64,000 nucleotides of DNA from SZUA-36 sp963704855. Its GTDB lineage: Bacteria > Pseudomonadota > Gammaproteobacteria > Xanthomonadales > SZUA-36. The position numbers were made by a program, and so were the translations under genes. Numbering within the stretch: position 1 is the first letter of the stretch; each line of letters begins with the position of its first letter. Positions 53,116-62,347 of the stretch are shown here, piece by piece. The notes beneath the pieces are model-generated. The model was not told where the DNA came from, searched no databases, and saw only the letters and a list, made by a program, of their open reading frames with translations. The DNA lies in assembly GCA_963704855.1 (NCBI GenBank), contig CAVPHY010000028.1, positions 558,001 to 622,000 of the forward strand. The letters are read 5' to 3'.

Positions 53116-53439
53116 ATGGACTTCTTTATTTCAAATGCATATGCCCAGGACGCCGCTGCAGCGGGCGGCCTGATGAGTTTTCTTCCGTTGATCGTCATTT
53201 TTGCCGTGTTCTATTTCATGCTGATCCGGCCCCAGATGAAGCGCGCCAAGGAGCACAAGGCGCTGGTTTCACAGCTGAGCAAGGGTGATGAAGTGATAAC
53301 CAATGGTGGCTTGTTGGGTAAAATCACGGACGTTTCAGAGTCTTTTGTTACCCTGGAAGTGGCCGATAAGGTGCAGGTCAAGCTGCAACGCCAGGCTGTT
53401 GCCAATGTCATGCCGAAGGGCACGATCAAGTCCGCCTGA
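53116..53439 (+). CDS. yajC: Sec translocon accessory protein YajC
   Basis: 107 residues: one membrane helix (LPLIVIFAVFYFMLIRPQMK) and a small soluble domain (HKALVSQLSKGDEVITNGGL, GKITDVSESFVTLEVADKVQ). A subunit of the SecDF-YajC complex. The 169-bp upstream gap contains a perfect TATAAT (52990-52995) but no clear -35. Confidence 0.95.
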   Translation: MDFFISNAYAQDAAAAGGLMSFLPLIVIFAVFYFMLIRPQMKRAKEHKALVSQLSKGDEVITNGGLLGKITDVSESFVTLEVADKVQVKLQRQAVANVMPKGTIKSA

Positions 53440-53476
53440 TTTTTTGCGTTTATTTACTTTATTTAGAGACTGATCC

Positions 53477-55307
53477 ATGAACCAGTATTCCATCTGGAAG
53501 TACCTGCTTATACTCATAATCGTGTTGGTGGGTATTGTCTACGCACTGCCCAACTTTTACGGTGAAGACCCTGCTTTGCAGATTACTTCGTCACGTGGCT
53601 TCGAGCTACCAGCCGATATGACTACCAATATCGATGATGCCTTGCTGGTTGAGAAAATCAGCTACGCCAGCAATGAACAACAGGGTAACCGCCTGTTGTA
53701 TCGCTTCAACAACACTGAAGACCAGATCAAAGCGGCCGACGTGGTCCGCAAGGCGTTGGGTGACCAGTACGTGGTTGCGCTGAACCTCGCCCACGCCACA
53801 CCCGATGCACTACGCGCAATCGGCGGCAAGCCGATGACGCTGGGTCTTGATCTACAGGGTGGCGTGCACTTCCTGATGCAGGTTGATATGGATACGGCCC
53901 GCAGCCAGCAACTGGATCGTTACGTGGACGATATCCGTGCGGTGCTGCGTGATGAGGGTATACGTTATGTATCGGTGCGCCATGAGGGTAACGGTCTGCT
54001 CGCGCAGTTGCGTTCCGCTGAAGACCGGGACCAGACCATGAATCTCCTGCGTACCGACCAGAGCCTGCAGGGTCTGAATGTCAACGAGTTGCCGGCCGGT
54101 GAGACTTTTGGTATCTCCGCCACGGTCCAGGAAAATCAATTACTGGAATTGCAGCAGACTGCGCTGAAGCAGAACATCACCACGCTGCGCAACCGTGTCA
54201 ATGAACTGGGTGTGGCTGAGCCGGTTATCCAGCAGCAGGGCGCCGACCGCGTGGTCGTGCAGTTGCCGGGTGTGCAGGATACGGTGGAAGCCAAGAAAAT
54301 CATTGGTGCAACAGCCACGCTGGAATACCGCGCCGTTGATGAGAGCAATGATGCATTTACCGCCTCGCAGACCGGCCGGATTCCGCCGGAGTCCCGTTTG
54401 TACAGTTATGAAGGTAACCCGGTCCTGCTTAACAAGCGCCTGATTGTTTCCGGTGACCAGCTGATCGGTGCTTCCGCATCCTTCGACCAGCAAACCGGAC
54501 AGCCTTCAGTGAGTGTGACTCTCGATGGTGTCGGCTCCAAGCGCATGCTGGACTTTACCCGCGACAACGTGGGCAACCGCATGGCGGTTGTATACATCGA
54601 ACAAAAACCCAATGGCACGCAAGATTGAGGATGTTATCAGTGTTGCCGTCGTGCGTGAGCCTTTCGGTAAACGCTTCCAGACCACCGGCCTGGGTTCAAT
54701 CCAGGAAGCCTCGCAGTTGTCCCTGTTATTAAGGGCGGGTGCGCTTGCGGCGCCGATGGAAATTGTTGAAGAGCGTACCGTGGGCCCCAGCCTGGGTAAA
54801 GATAACGTCGCGATGGGCCGTACGGCCGTTGTTATCGGTTTTGTGGTGGTGCTGGTTTTTATGGCCATTTACTACAAGGTGTTCGGTCTTGTCTCCAACC
54901 TGGCGCTGTTCGCAAACATTGTCCTGTTGATTTCCCTGCTTTCCATGCTGGGCGCGACCCTGACCATGCCGGGTATCGCCGGTATCGTATTGACCATCGG
55001 CATGGCGGTTGATGCCAACGTGCTGATTTTCGAACGTATCCGCGAAGAGCTTCGCAATGGTAATACACCGCAGGCGAGTATCCGTGCCGGTTATGAAAAA
55101 GCATTTTCAACGATTGCGGATGCCAACATCACGACACTGATCGCGGCGTTCGTGCTGTTCCTGTTTGGAACGGGTCCGGTCAAGGGCTTTGCGGTTACCC
55201 TGTCACTGGGTATCGTGACCTCCATGTTTACTGCAATTATGGGTACACGCGCCGTCATAAACCTGATTTATGGTGGTAAGAAACGTGTCCGCAAGCTGGC
55301 CATTTAG
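53477..55307 (+). pseudogene. secD: Protein translocase SecD, frameshifted (probably assembly error)
   Basis: Two plus-strand frames make one SecD. The N-terminal part, 53477-54628, runs from YSIWKYLLILIIVLVGIVYA through GLDLQGGVHFLMQVDMDTAR and VQLPGVQDTVEAKKIIGATA to MAVVYIEQKPNG. The remainder continues in another frame as RKIEDVISVAVVREPFGKRF and the six-helix SecD/RND domain with GMAVDANVLIFERIREELRN, ending at 55307. Removing one base, simplest in the five-A run 54603-54607, restores about 609 residues (E. coli 615). SecD is needed for efficient protein export and normal growth, so a real null allele is unlikely. Confidence 0.9.
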
Positions 55308-55310
55308 GGT

Positions 55311-56255
55311 ATGAGCATGAAAATTCTGAATCGCAAAACCTCTATCGACTTCATGAGCCGGAGCAATATTGCACTGGTTTTCTCAATCGTCATGATCGTC
55401 GCTTCAATCGTCTCCCTGTCTACGAGGGGATTAAATTTTGGATTGGATTTCACCGGCGGAACCCTGATTGAAGTGGGCTACCCCACGGCGCCGGATACCA
55501 CACAAGTGCGTGCCAACCTGGCTGCAGCAGGCTTTGAATCCCTGGTACAGACCTTTGGGGCCGCGACCGATATCGTTGTACGTATACCCCCAACCGGCGA
55601 AGAGGAAAGCAGCGCTGAGCTGTCCACCCGCGTACTTGCAGCACTGAGCCAGGGTGTCGAAGGCGAAATTGAAATGCGCCGGGTCGAGTTTGTCGGGCCG
55701 CAGGTGGGCGATGAACTGGCGGAGCAGGGCATACTGGCCGTCATCTATGCCATGGTTGGTGCGTTTCTTTACATCATGTTCCGTTTTCAGTGGCGCTTTT
55801 CAGTTGGTGCCGTGGCAGCGTTGATCCATGACATTATCATCAGCATGGGTATCCTATCGATCGCATGGGTGGAGTTTGACCTTACCGTGGTTGCGGCCTT
55901 GTTGGCCGTTGTTGGTTATTCGCTGAATGACACCATCGTGGTGTTTGATCGTATCCGCGAAAACTTTCCGCGTTACCGTAAGCGCAAGCCGGTAGAAGTG
56001 GTCAATACTTCGATCAACGAAACCCTTTCACGTACCTTGATGACATCGGGCACGACCCTGATGGTGTTGTTTGCACTGTTCTATTTCGGCGGTGAAATCA
56101 TCCACGGTTTTGCATTCACATTGATCGCCGGTATCGTGGTGGGTACCTACTCATCAATTTATGTTGCGAGTGCTGCACTGCTGATGCTGCGTGTGAGCAA
56201 ATTCGACCTGATGGAAGTGGAAAAAGAGGGCGCCACGCTGGACGTGAGGCCCTGA
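55311..56255 (+). CDS. secF: Protein translocase SecF
   Basis: 314 residues. Family hallmarks are GLNFGLDFTGGTLIEVGYPT, VEFVGPQVGDELAEQGI, six membrane helices and VVGYSLNDTIVVFDRIRENF. It forms the proton-driven SecDF channel that completes protein export. The ATG lies 4 nt after the secD stop. A strong terminator follows at 56284-56309. Confidence 0.95.
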   Translation: MSMKILNRKTSIDFMSRSNIALVFSIVMIVASIVSLSTRGLNFGLDFTGGTLIEVGYPTAPDTTQVRANLAAAGFESLVQTFGAATDIVVRIPPTGEEESSAELSTRVLAALSQGVEGEIEMRRVEFVGPQVGDELAEQGILAVIYAMVGAFLYIMFRFQWRFSVGAVAALIHDIIISMGILSIAWVEFDLTVVAALLAVVGYSLNDTIVVFDRIRENFPRYRKRKPVEVVNTSINETLSRTLMTSGTTLMVLFALFYFGGEIIHGFAFTLIAGIVVGTYSSIYVASAALLMLRVSKFDLMEVEKEGATLDVRP

Positions 56256-56283
56256 CGGATTCTGGCAGAACTCAATTCATGAT

Positions 56284-56309
56284 AAAAACCCCGCTTTTGC
56301 GGGGTTTTT
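56284..56309 (+). terminator. Rho-independent terminator after secF
   Basis: AAAAACCCCGC-TTTT-GCGGGGTTTTTA: a GC-rich 7-bp core flanked by A and T tracts. It lies between secF and the convergent suhB gene and can work in both directions. Confidence 0.9.
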
Positions 56310-56355
56310 ATTGAGCGTCGAAGCCGGGCTGCTACGGATCCTGACCGGTGGGAAT

Positions 56356-57153
56356 CTATCTTTTTGCTTTGGCCCAGCGGGGTTCAATCATTTTACGCAA
56401 GGGTGTCATCAGCTTGTAGGGTGCAGCGAGTATCGAGTGCGAAGTTTCCACTGCGTCATTACCGTCAAAATCAGTAACGACACCACCGGCTTCCCTCACC
56501 AGCAGTGCGCCGGCAGCGACGTCCCATGGTTTTAAACCAATTTCAAAATAGGCATCCATACGGCCGGCGGCGACCCAGGCGAGATCCAGTGATGCGGCGC
56601 CATTTCGCCGGATGTCTTCAATTTTCTTGAACACGTCACTGAAAATACCGGTGTAAACACTCATCATGCCACGCTGGCGAAATGGAAACGCAGTGGCGAT
56701 GATGGCGCTGTCGAGTGATGTGCGCGCCGATACCCTGATGCGGGTATTGTTCAGGTGGGCGCCGCCGCCACGGCTGGCGCTGAACATTTCATCACGCATG
56801 GGATCATAGACAACCGCGTGTTCGGTTCGGCCCTTGACCTGCAGGGCGATGGAGATTCCGAAATGCGGCATGCCATGGAGGTAGTTGCTGGTCCCATCGA
56901 GCGGGTCAATCACCCAGACATAGTCACTCTTGCCCTGTTCACCGCCTTCCTCACCAAGAAAGGCGTGATCCGGGTGATAACGTTTAATTTCACGTACAAT
57001 TTGCGCTTCGCTGGACTTGTCGATTTCGGTGACATAGTCATGCCGCGCCTTTTGGGTTACGGGTATGCTGGCCACCTTGGGAAATTCCTGACGCATCAGG
57101 TCGCCGGCAATGTGAGCGGCATTAATAGCGATATTGATTGTTGGATGGGCCAT
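56356..57153 (-). CDS. suhB: Inositol-1-monophosphatase SuhB
   Basis: 265 residues. Metal-binding motifs are HAFLGEEGGEQG, VWVIDPLDGTSNYLHGMPHF and KPWDVAAGALLVREAGGVVT. It hydrolyses inositol monophosphate; in E. coli SuhB is also part of the rRNA antitermination complex. The start codon is only 16 nt from the annotated ATG of the divergent trmJ. Confidence 0.94.
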   Translation of the reverse strand: MAHPTINIAINAAHIAGDLMRQEFPKVASIPVTQKARHDYVTEIDKSSEAQIVREIKRYHPDHAFLGEEGGEQGKSDYVWVIDPLDGTSNYLHGMPHFGISIALQVKGRTEHAVVYDPMRDEMFSASRGGGAHLNNTRIRVSARTSLDSAIIATAFPFRQRGMMSVYTGIFSDVFKKIEDIRRNGAASLDLAWVAAGRMDAYFEIGLKPWDVAAGALLVREAGGVVTDFDGNDAVETSHSILAAPYKLMTPLRKMIEPRWAKAKR

Positions 57154-57169
57154 GGTTATAAAACCTTAA

Positions 57170-57968
57170 ATGAGTATGAATTCTATGAACTCGAAGGCGG
57201 CACAGGATACCAGAAGCGGGCCACAGGTGGCAGCACGTTTGTCACATATACGTATTGTTTTAATCAATACCAGTCACCCCGGTAATATCGGAGCCACGGC
57301 AAGGGCCATGAAAGTCATGGGCTTACAACAGCTGCACCTGGTGAACCCGAAGACTTTTCCATGCTACGAGGCTACCGCAATGGCTTCGGGTGCGGATGAC
57401 TTGCTGCAACGGGCTGTCGTTCACGAGTCCCTGGAGTCAGCACTCGATGGTTGCGGCCTGGTCATGGGCACCAGCGCGAGGCTGCGCAGCCTGCCCATGC
57501 CGCAAATGGACCTGCGCTCGGCAGCACAAAGCGTCCTCCATGAGAACCCGGAACAGGATGTCGCGATACTGTTCGGCGCCGAGCGGGCAGGCCTCACCAA
57601 TGAGGAAATACAACGTTGCCACCAACTTGGTGCACGTCGATACCGATCCGGACTTCGGCTCCCTGAATCTCTCGCAGGCTGTTCAGCTGATGGCCTACGA
57701 GTTACGTATGGCGGTCATCGGCAGTGCCGGTGTCGTACAGGCGCCGGCGGATTGGGTGCCGGTGGATGCCGGGCAGATGGAGATGTTTTTTGTCCATCTC
57801 GAACAGACCTTGCTGGATATCGGTTTTATGAACCCGGATCAACCCAAGCGCCTGATGGCGCGCATGCGCAGATTATTCAATCGCGCCCGGCCAGACCAGA
57901 ATGAAATCAACATACTGCGTGGCATTTTGGCGGCCTCACAATACTCGGCTGGTAAGCGGGAGAGCTGA
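57170..57968 (+). pseudogene. trmJ: tRNA (Cm/Um32) methyltransferase TrmJ, frameshifted
   Basis: The first frame encodes a SPOUT methyltransferase: IRIVLINTSHPGNIGATARA, LVNPKTFPCYEATAMASGAD and ILFGAERAGLTNEEIQRCHQ. The knotted SAM-binding end continues in another frame as LVHVDTDPDFGSLNLSQAVQ and MAYELR, then a helical C-terminus to 57968. Dropping one T of the pair at 57627-57628 restores CHQLVHVDTD and a protein of about 265 residues (E. coli 246). It 2'-O-methylates position 32 of tRNAs. A GTG at 57227 is a possible later start, which would widen the gap to suhB. Confidence 0.87.
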
Positions 57969-58006
57969 ACTACTAATTGTTTATTGGTTAGATCATGAAA
58001 TGCGAC

Positions 58007-58633
58007 TTATAGATAATCCGGCCGGGAAACACCCGGTAATAAATCCGGTGCATCAATTGGCTTACCTGCCGAAAGGCTCAGAGGCACAACACCGGCCCAG
58101 ACAGGTGTATCCAGATCAGACCTGGTATCTGACGGCGGTCCGAAACGGCACTTGCTGCTGAACGATTCAATGGGAAGCGCCAGCACACTGGTGGCATTGA
58201 GTTCCTGGATCGTGGATTTTCGGAGGTCTGCCCTGCGTCCGGGCATCAGGTGGTCAACAAGCGCCTGTACACAAGCCCGTTTTTCATCAAGGTCCAGAAT
58301 GGGCTTTGCCGTCCCAAATACCATCACCGAGCGATAATTCATCGATGAATTAAAGGTGGATCTCGCATAGACCAGTCCGTCGAAATGAGTCACGGTCACG
58401 CAACAGCGCAGACCGGTCGCCAGGTTATTGACCAGGCGGCTGGCAACCGATCCATGAATCAACAACTGCTTACCCATGCGGGCGTAGGCCATGGGCACGA
58501 CGTAAGGTTGCTCATCCAGGGTGAAACCTGCATGACAGACCTTGCCGGCATCGAGGATCTCGCAGGCCAATTTGAAATCATGGCTGCCGCGTTTAGGCTC
58601 CCGTTTGAATTCTGTGTCAGCTTTTCGTGTCAT
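58007..58633 (-). CDS. PNPOx-fold flavin-binding protein
   Basis: 208 residues. A split-barrel FMN-binding fold is indicated by DFKLACEILDAGKVCHAGFT, QPYVVPMAYARMGKQLLIHG, SRLVNNLATGLRCCVTVTHF and MNYRSVMVFGTAKPI. This is the pyridoxamine-phosphate-oxidase-like or nitroimidazole-resistance-like group, not true PdxH; the function may be an FMN- or F420-independent reductase. Convergent with trmJ (38-nt gap). Confidence 0.82.
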   Translation of the reverse strand: MTRKADTEFKREPKRGSHDFKLACEILDAGKVCHAGFTLDEQPYVVPMAYARMGKQLLIHGSVASRLVNNLATGLRCCVTVTHFDGLVYARSTFNSSMNYRSVMVFGTAKPILDLDEKRACVQALVDHLMPGRRADLRKSTIQELNATSVLALPIESFSSKCRFGPPSDTRSDLDTPVWAGVVPLSLSAGKPIDAPDLLPGVSRPDYL

Positions 58634-58732
58634 TGCGGTCTCATTCTATGTAAATACGAGAACCCGCATGCTACCTTGTCACGCAGCCAATTGTAATTGC
58701 AGTGATCAGGAGTTTGTTTTTGGAAAGCCGGT

Positions 58733-59107
58733 ATGAGTTCAGATACAGAAAATAAAAAAGCGGCCGATCTCAATTGGTACAAAGAGGTGTGGAAAGTAGT
58801 GTCAGAGATTCCCCCGGGCCACGTACTGACATACGGGGAGGTTGCCCGCCTGTCCGGCCTGCCAACGGCGGCAAGACGTGTCAGCCAGGCCCTCAGACGC
58901 GCCCCACGGGGTTTGCGTGTGCCTTGGCACAGGGTGATCAACTCGCAGGGTAAGATATCCTTTCCCGAGGATTCCAGCGGCTGGAAGAGTCAGAAAGACA
59001 GGCTCGAAGGCGAGGGCGTGATTTTCTTGAAAGGCAAAATAAACCTGGATCGATTCGGCTACCGCGGTGCGGTGGACCGTTTGCTATGGGGAGAAGATGA
59101 CCTGTGA
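58733..59107 (+). CDS. atl: Alkyltransferase-like DNA-binding protein (ATL)
   Basis: 124 residues of the MGMT/Ogt C-terminal fold: IPPGHVLTYGEVARLSGLPT, AARRVSQALRRAPRGLRVPW with the Arg finger, and PWHRVINSQGKISFP. The alkyl-accepting Cys of PCHR is Trp (W65), so it cannot accept alkyl groups itself. ATL proteins bind O6-alkylguanine and hand it to nucleotide excision repair. The stop overlaps the following thioredoxin gene by 4 nt. Confidence 0.9.
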   Translation: MSSDTENKKAADLNWYKEVWKVVSEIPPGHVLTYGEVARLSGLPTAARRVSQALRRAPRGLRVPWHRVINSQGKISFPEDSSGWKSQKDRLEGEGVIFLKGKINLDRFGYRGAVDRLLWGEDDL

Positions 59108-59640
59108 TCAACAAGCTCAAATCCACATGGAAGGCATTACGCGGCAATTTCTGGGGTTCGCTGGCCGTTGATGTGGTACTGCTTATTTCAGTATTTGTAC
59201 TGATCAGCCTGTGGCAAACCCGTAACCTGCCCGACGATGAGCACACACCTCCGCTGCAACTTACGTGGCTTGATGACATGCGGGCCGAATCGGTGATGGT
59301 CCCAGGCCAGACGGGTGTCGTGTACTTCTTCGCACCCTGGTGTTTCTACTGCCGCAAGAGCATCGACAACCTCGACGAACTCGTGGCGAGCGGCCAGTTG
59401 GCATGGGCGAGGGTGGTCGCCCTTGAATATGAAAGCCTGGATGAGGTGCGTGAGTTCATCTCGGAAACCGGCGTGAATCTACCGGTGTTACTGGGTGGCC
59501 CGCAAACGTCTATTGACTGGCAAATCCGCGGGTTTCCGACCTACTTTGTTATTGACGGAGATGGAAAAATCGCCAGTCGCTCGGTTGGTTATTCAACCAA
59601 AATCGGCCTGCAGGTCAGGGCGTGGCTGAACGAGGATTGA
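59104..59640 (+). CDS. Membrane-anchored thioredoxin-family protein
   Basis: 178 residues from a GTG overlapping the ATL stop. N-terminal membrane helix (SLAVDVVLLISVFVLISLWQ), then a thioredoxin domain facing the periplasm with FFAPWCFYCRKSIDNL (CxxC) and the cis-Pro segment GFPTYFVIDGDGKIASRS. A thiol reductase or oxidase of the TlpA/ResA group; partner unknown. Coupling to a DNA-damage-recognition gene is unexplained. Confidence 0.83.
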   Translation: MINKLKSTWKALRGNFWGSLAVDVVLLISVFVLISLWQTRNLPDDEHTPPLQLTWLDDMRAESVMVPGQTGVVYFFAPWCFYCRKSIDNLDELVASGQLAWARVVALEYESLDEVREFISETGVNLPVLLGGPQTSIDWQIRGFPTYFVIDGDGKIASRSVGYSTKIGLQVRAWLNED

Positions 59641-60289
59641 TGAGGCTGATGAAGCTCGGTGTAATTGCTCTCATCTGTCCAATTTGATCTGAACCCCTTG
59701 TCCCTGGGCCTTCGGTCGCGATAGGTACTGGCTGTGAGTTCCAGCAACGTTGTACTCACTGGTGTGTGGCTGCAACAGGTAGTGCTTTGGAAGTCGCGAA
59801 GGTGCAATGACACGGCGGACGGTTATGGTCTGTGCTCACGGGCCAGCGGTCCCGGATCAAGATCCGGGACTACCCTCGCAGCCGGCCGGGATAGACCCGA
59901 ACATTGCGTTCGCAATGTTCGGATCAACGGGACCGGCCTTACAGAACATCCTGTTCTGGGCGGCCTCGATCGGGCATCCCGCCCGATCGCCCCTAACCCG
60001 TCCGGCTACTCGGCGCTTCTAAGTTCGCCCAGACCACAACCGTCCACCGTGTCTGAACCAGGGTGCACGACTTTCAGCTGAAAAGCTCAATAGCCCGGGA
60101 AGTAAAGCCCACCCGGGCTGTTGAGCGCACCGTCTGAATCGAAGCGTGCAAAACGATAGAAACGTTACTGGAATGCACAGCTAGTCAAATCCCGGAAGTA
60201 GCCGCCTGCCCAATCGGCCCCACCACCGAATCATAGGATCAGAAAGAAACAGCTACCCGATTGTGGTTTAAGCCTTTACTGGCAAGCAG
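59641..60289. repeat. Gene-free, palindrome-dense region with a foldback element
   Basis: 649 bp between convergent genes. Two 24-bp inverted arms with two mismatches lie at 59809-59832 and 60030-60053, with weaker similarity extending outward to about 59789 and 60079. Between them are perfect palindromes: GTCCCGGATC-AA (59849-59870), CCGAACATTGCG-TT (59897-59922), CAGAACA-TCC (59942-59958) and CGATCGGGC-ATCCC (59967-59989), plus a GGCCGG/CCGGCC pair around the second. A separate 15-bp hairpin (one G-T pair) is at 60085-60126, and GTGAGT/ACTCAC at 59734-59759. The open frames here have no protein-like features. Confidence 0.6.
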
Positions 60290-61138
60290 TCAGTCCAGCA
60301 ACCCCAATGCCTTCGCGTGATATCGCAGGTGATCATCAATAAAACTGGCGATGAAATAGTAGCTGTGGTCATAACCCTCCTGCATACGCACCTCCAGGGG
60401 GTGATGGGTGCAGATACAGGCTTGTTCCAGGTTGCCTGGTTTGAGTTCTTCACCGAGAAAATTATCTGCGGTTCCCTGGTCCACGAGGATAGGTAACTGC
60501 TTTTCAACGGCGCATACCAACTGGGTGGCATCCCATTCACGCCAGAGGTTACGGTCATCACCGAGGTAATGGCTGAACGCCTTGACGCCCCAGCCTGATT
60601 CGGAGGGATGGCATATCGGCGCAAAGGCTGAAACGGACTGGTAACGCTGGGGGTCTTTCAGTGCGCACATCAATGCACCATGACCACCCATGGAGTGACC
60701 GCTGACACTACGTTTGTCGGTCACCGGCAGGCTTGCTTCGACCAGGGCTGGCAGCTCTTTGCTGACATAGTCATACATATTGTAGTGATCAGACCAGGGC
60801 GCCTGGGTGGCGTTGAGATAAAAGCCCGCACCCGAACCAAAATCCCAATCGTCATGCTCTCCCGGCAGGTTGGTGCCGCGTGGACTGGTATCCGGGCAGA
60901 CAATGGCCATGCCGAGTTCAGCTGCAAGACGTTGTGCGCCGGCTTTCTGGGCGAAATTCTCGTCGGTACAGGTCAGGCCCGAGAGCCAGTACAGGACCGG
61001 CACCGGTTTAGTCTCCGCTTGCGGTGGCAGAAACACACCGAAGATCATTTCGCAGTTGAGCGCCGTGGAATAGTGCTGAAATCGTATCTGCTGACCGCCG
61101 TGGATGCGATTGCGCGAAACTTCTTTTATTGCTGTCAT
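60290..61138 (-). CDS. fghA: S-formylglutathione hydrolase
   Basis: 282 residues. Esterase-D fold with SGLTCTDENFAQKAGAQRLA, GSGAGFYLNATQAPWSDHYN, nucleophile VSGHSMGGHGALMCA, Asp in DQGTADNFLGEELKP and His in GYDHSYYFIASF. It splits S-formylglutathione to formate and GSH, the second step of formaldehyde detoxification. It follows frmA by 15 nt and is surely in the same operon. Confidence 0.95.
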   Translation of the reverse strand: MTAIKEVSRNRIHGGQQIRFQHYSTALNCEMIFGVFLPPQAETKPVPVLYWLSGLTCTDENFAQKAGAQRLAAELGMAIVCPDTSPRGTNLPGEHDDWDFGSGAGFYLNATQAPWSDHYNMYDYVSKELPALVEASLPVTDKRSVSGHSMGGHGALMCALKDPQRYQSVSAFAPICHPSESGWGVKAFSHYLGDDRNLWREWDATQLVCAVEKQLPILVDQGTADNFLGEELKPGNLEQACICTHHPLEVRMQEGYDHSYYFIASFIDDHLRYHAKALGLLD

Positions 61139-61153
61139 ATCAGTGTCTTGCCT

Positions 61154-62263
61154 TTAATAGATCACCACCGAGCGTATGCTTTCACCATCGTGCATCAGGT
61201 CAAAAGCCCTGTTGATGTCTTCGAGACCCATCGTGTGGGTGACCATGTCATCGATATTGATCTTGCCGGCCATGTAGTTATCGACATAGCCCGGGAGTTC
61301 GGTACGGCCGCGCACACCGCCGAAAGCGGTGCCACGCCAGACCCGTCCGGTGACCAGCTGAAAAGGCCGTGTGCTGATTTCCTGGCCGGCGCCGGCCACA
61401 CCAATGATGACGGATTCACCCCAGCCCTTGTGACAACACTCGAGCGCCGCCCGCATCACCTTGGTATTGCCAATACATTCAAATGAATAGTCGACACCGC
61501 CATCGGTAAGGTCGACGATGACCTCCTGTATCGGCCGGTCATACTTGGATGGGTTGACGAAGTCGGTGGCGCCGAGCATGCGGGCCATTTCAAACTTGTC
61601 CTCATTCAGGTCGACCGCCAGGATGCGCGAGGCGCCCGCCATAACAGCGCCCTGTACCACGGAAAGACCGATGCCGCCCAGGCCGAATACCGCCACGCTT
61701 GCGCCGGCTTCAACCTTGGCCGTATTCAACACTGCGCCGATACCCGTCGTAATACCACAGCCCAGCAGGCAGACCTTGTCCAGCGGCGCTTTTTTATTGA
61801 TTTTTGCAACCGAAATTTCCGGCATCACGCTGTATTCTGAAAACGTTGATGTACCCATGTAGTGATACAGCGTCTTACCATCCAGTGAAAACCTTGAACT
61901 GCCATCGGGCATCAGGCCCTTGCCCTGTGTCGCACGGATAGCCTGGCAAAGATTCGTTTTACCCGACAGGCAGAAGCTGCACTTGCCGCATTCCGGTGTA
62001 TACAACGGAATGACGTGGTCGCCCGGCTTGACGCTGGTTACGCCCGCACCAATTTCTTCTACAACACCACCACCCTCATGGCCAAGAACCGACGGGAAGA
62101 GTCCTTCGGGGTCTTCTCCTGACAGCGTGAAAGCGTCGGTGTGGCAAACACCCGTGGCAACCATGCGTACCAGGACTTCACCTTCTTTGGGGCCCTGGAC
62201 ATCAATCTCGGTAATCTCGAGGGCCTGGCCCGCTTTGATCGCAACGGCAGCACGTGACTTCAT
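61154..62263 (-). CDS. frmA: S-(hydroxymethyl)glutathione dehydrogenase (class III ADH)
   Basis: 369 residues. Catalytic zinc site (VATGVCHTDAFTLSG, LGHEGGGVVEE), structural zinc cysteines (PECGKCSFCLSGKTNLC), NAD-binding VAVFGLGGIGLSVVQGAVMA, and the class III feature of GSH-adduct binding. It oxidises S-hydroxymethylglutathione to S-formylglutathione. First gene of the frmA-fghA pair. No FrmR-type repressor gene is nearby. Confidence 0.95.
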   Translation of the reverse strand: MKSRAAVAIKAGQALEITEIDVQGPKEGEVLVRMVATGVCHTDAFTLSGEDPEGLFPSVLGHEGGGVVEEIGAGVTSVKPGDHVIPLYTPECGKCSFCLSGKTNLCQAIRATQGKGLMPDGSSRFSLDGKTLYHYMGTSTFSEYSVMPEISVAKINKKAPLDKVCLLGCGITTGIGAVLNTAKVEAGASVAVFGLGGIGLSVVQGAVMAGASRILAVDLNEDKFEMARMLGATDFVNPSKYDRPIQEVIVDLTDGGVDYSFECIGNTKVMRAALECCHKGWGESVIIGVAGAGQEISTRPFQLVTGRVWRGTAFGGVRGRTELPGYVDNYMAGKINIDDMVTHTMGLEDINRAFDLMHDGESIRSVVIY

Positions 62264-62347
62264 ATTGTGTGACTCCTTGTTTCTGAATATTTCAAATGGC
62301 TCGCACGGTAACGACCCATCGCTGGACGGGTCATTATAGCCTGCGAA

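Noticed and set aside
59734..60081. 115- and 71-residue open frames in the palindromic region
   Set aside because: They read through inverted repeats; translations are low-information and show no protein-like pattern.
60680..61486. 268-residue open frame on the plus strand
   Set aside because: Lies antisense to fghA/frmA, which are intact and well conserved; the translation is rich in His/Arg with no domain and no ribosome-binding site.
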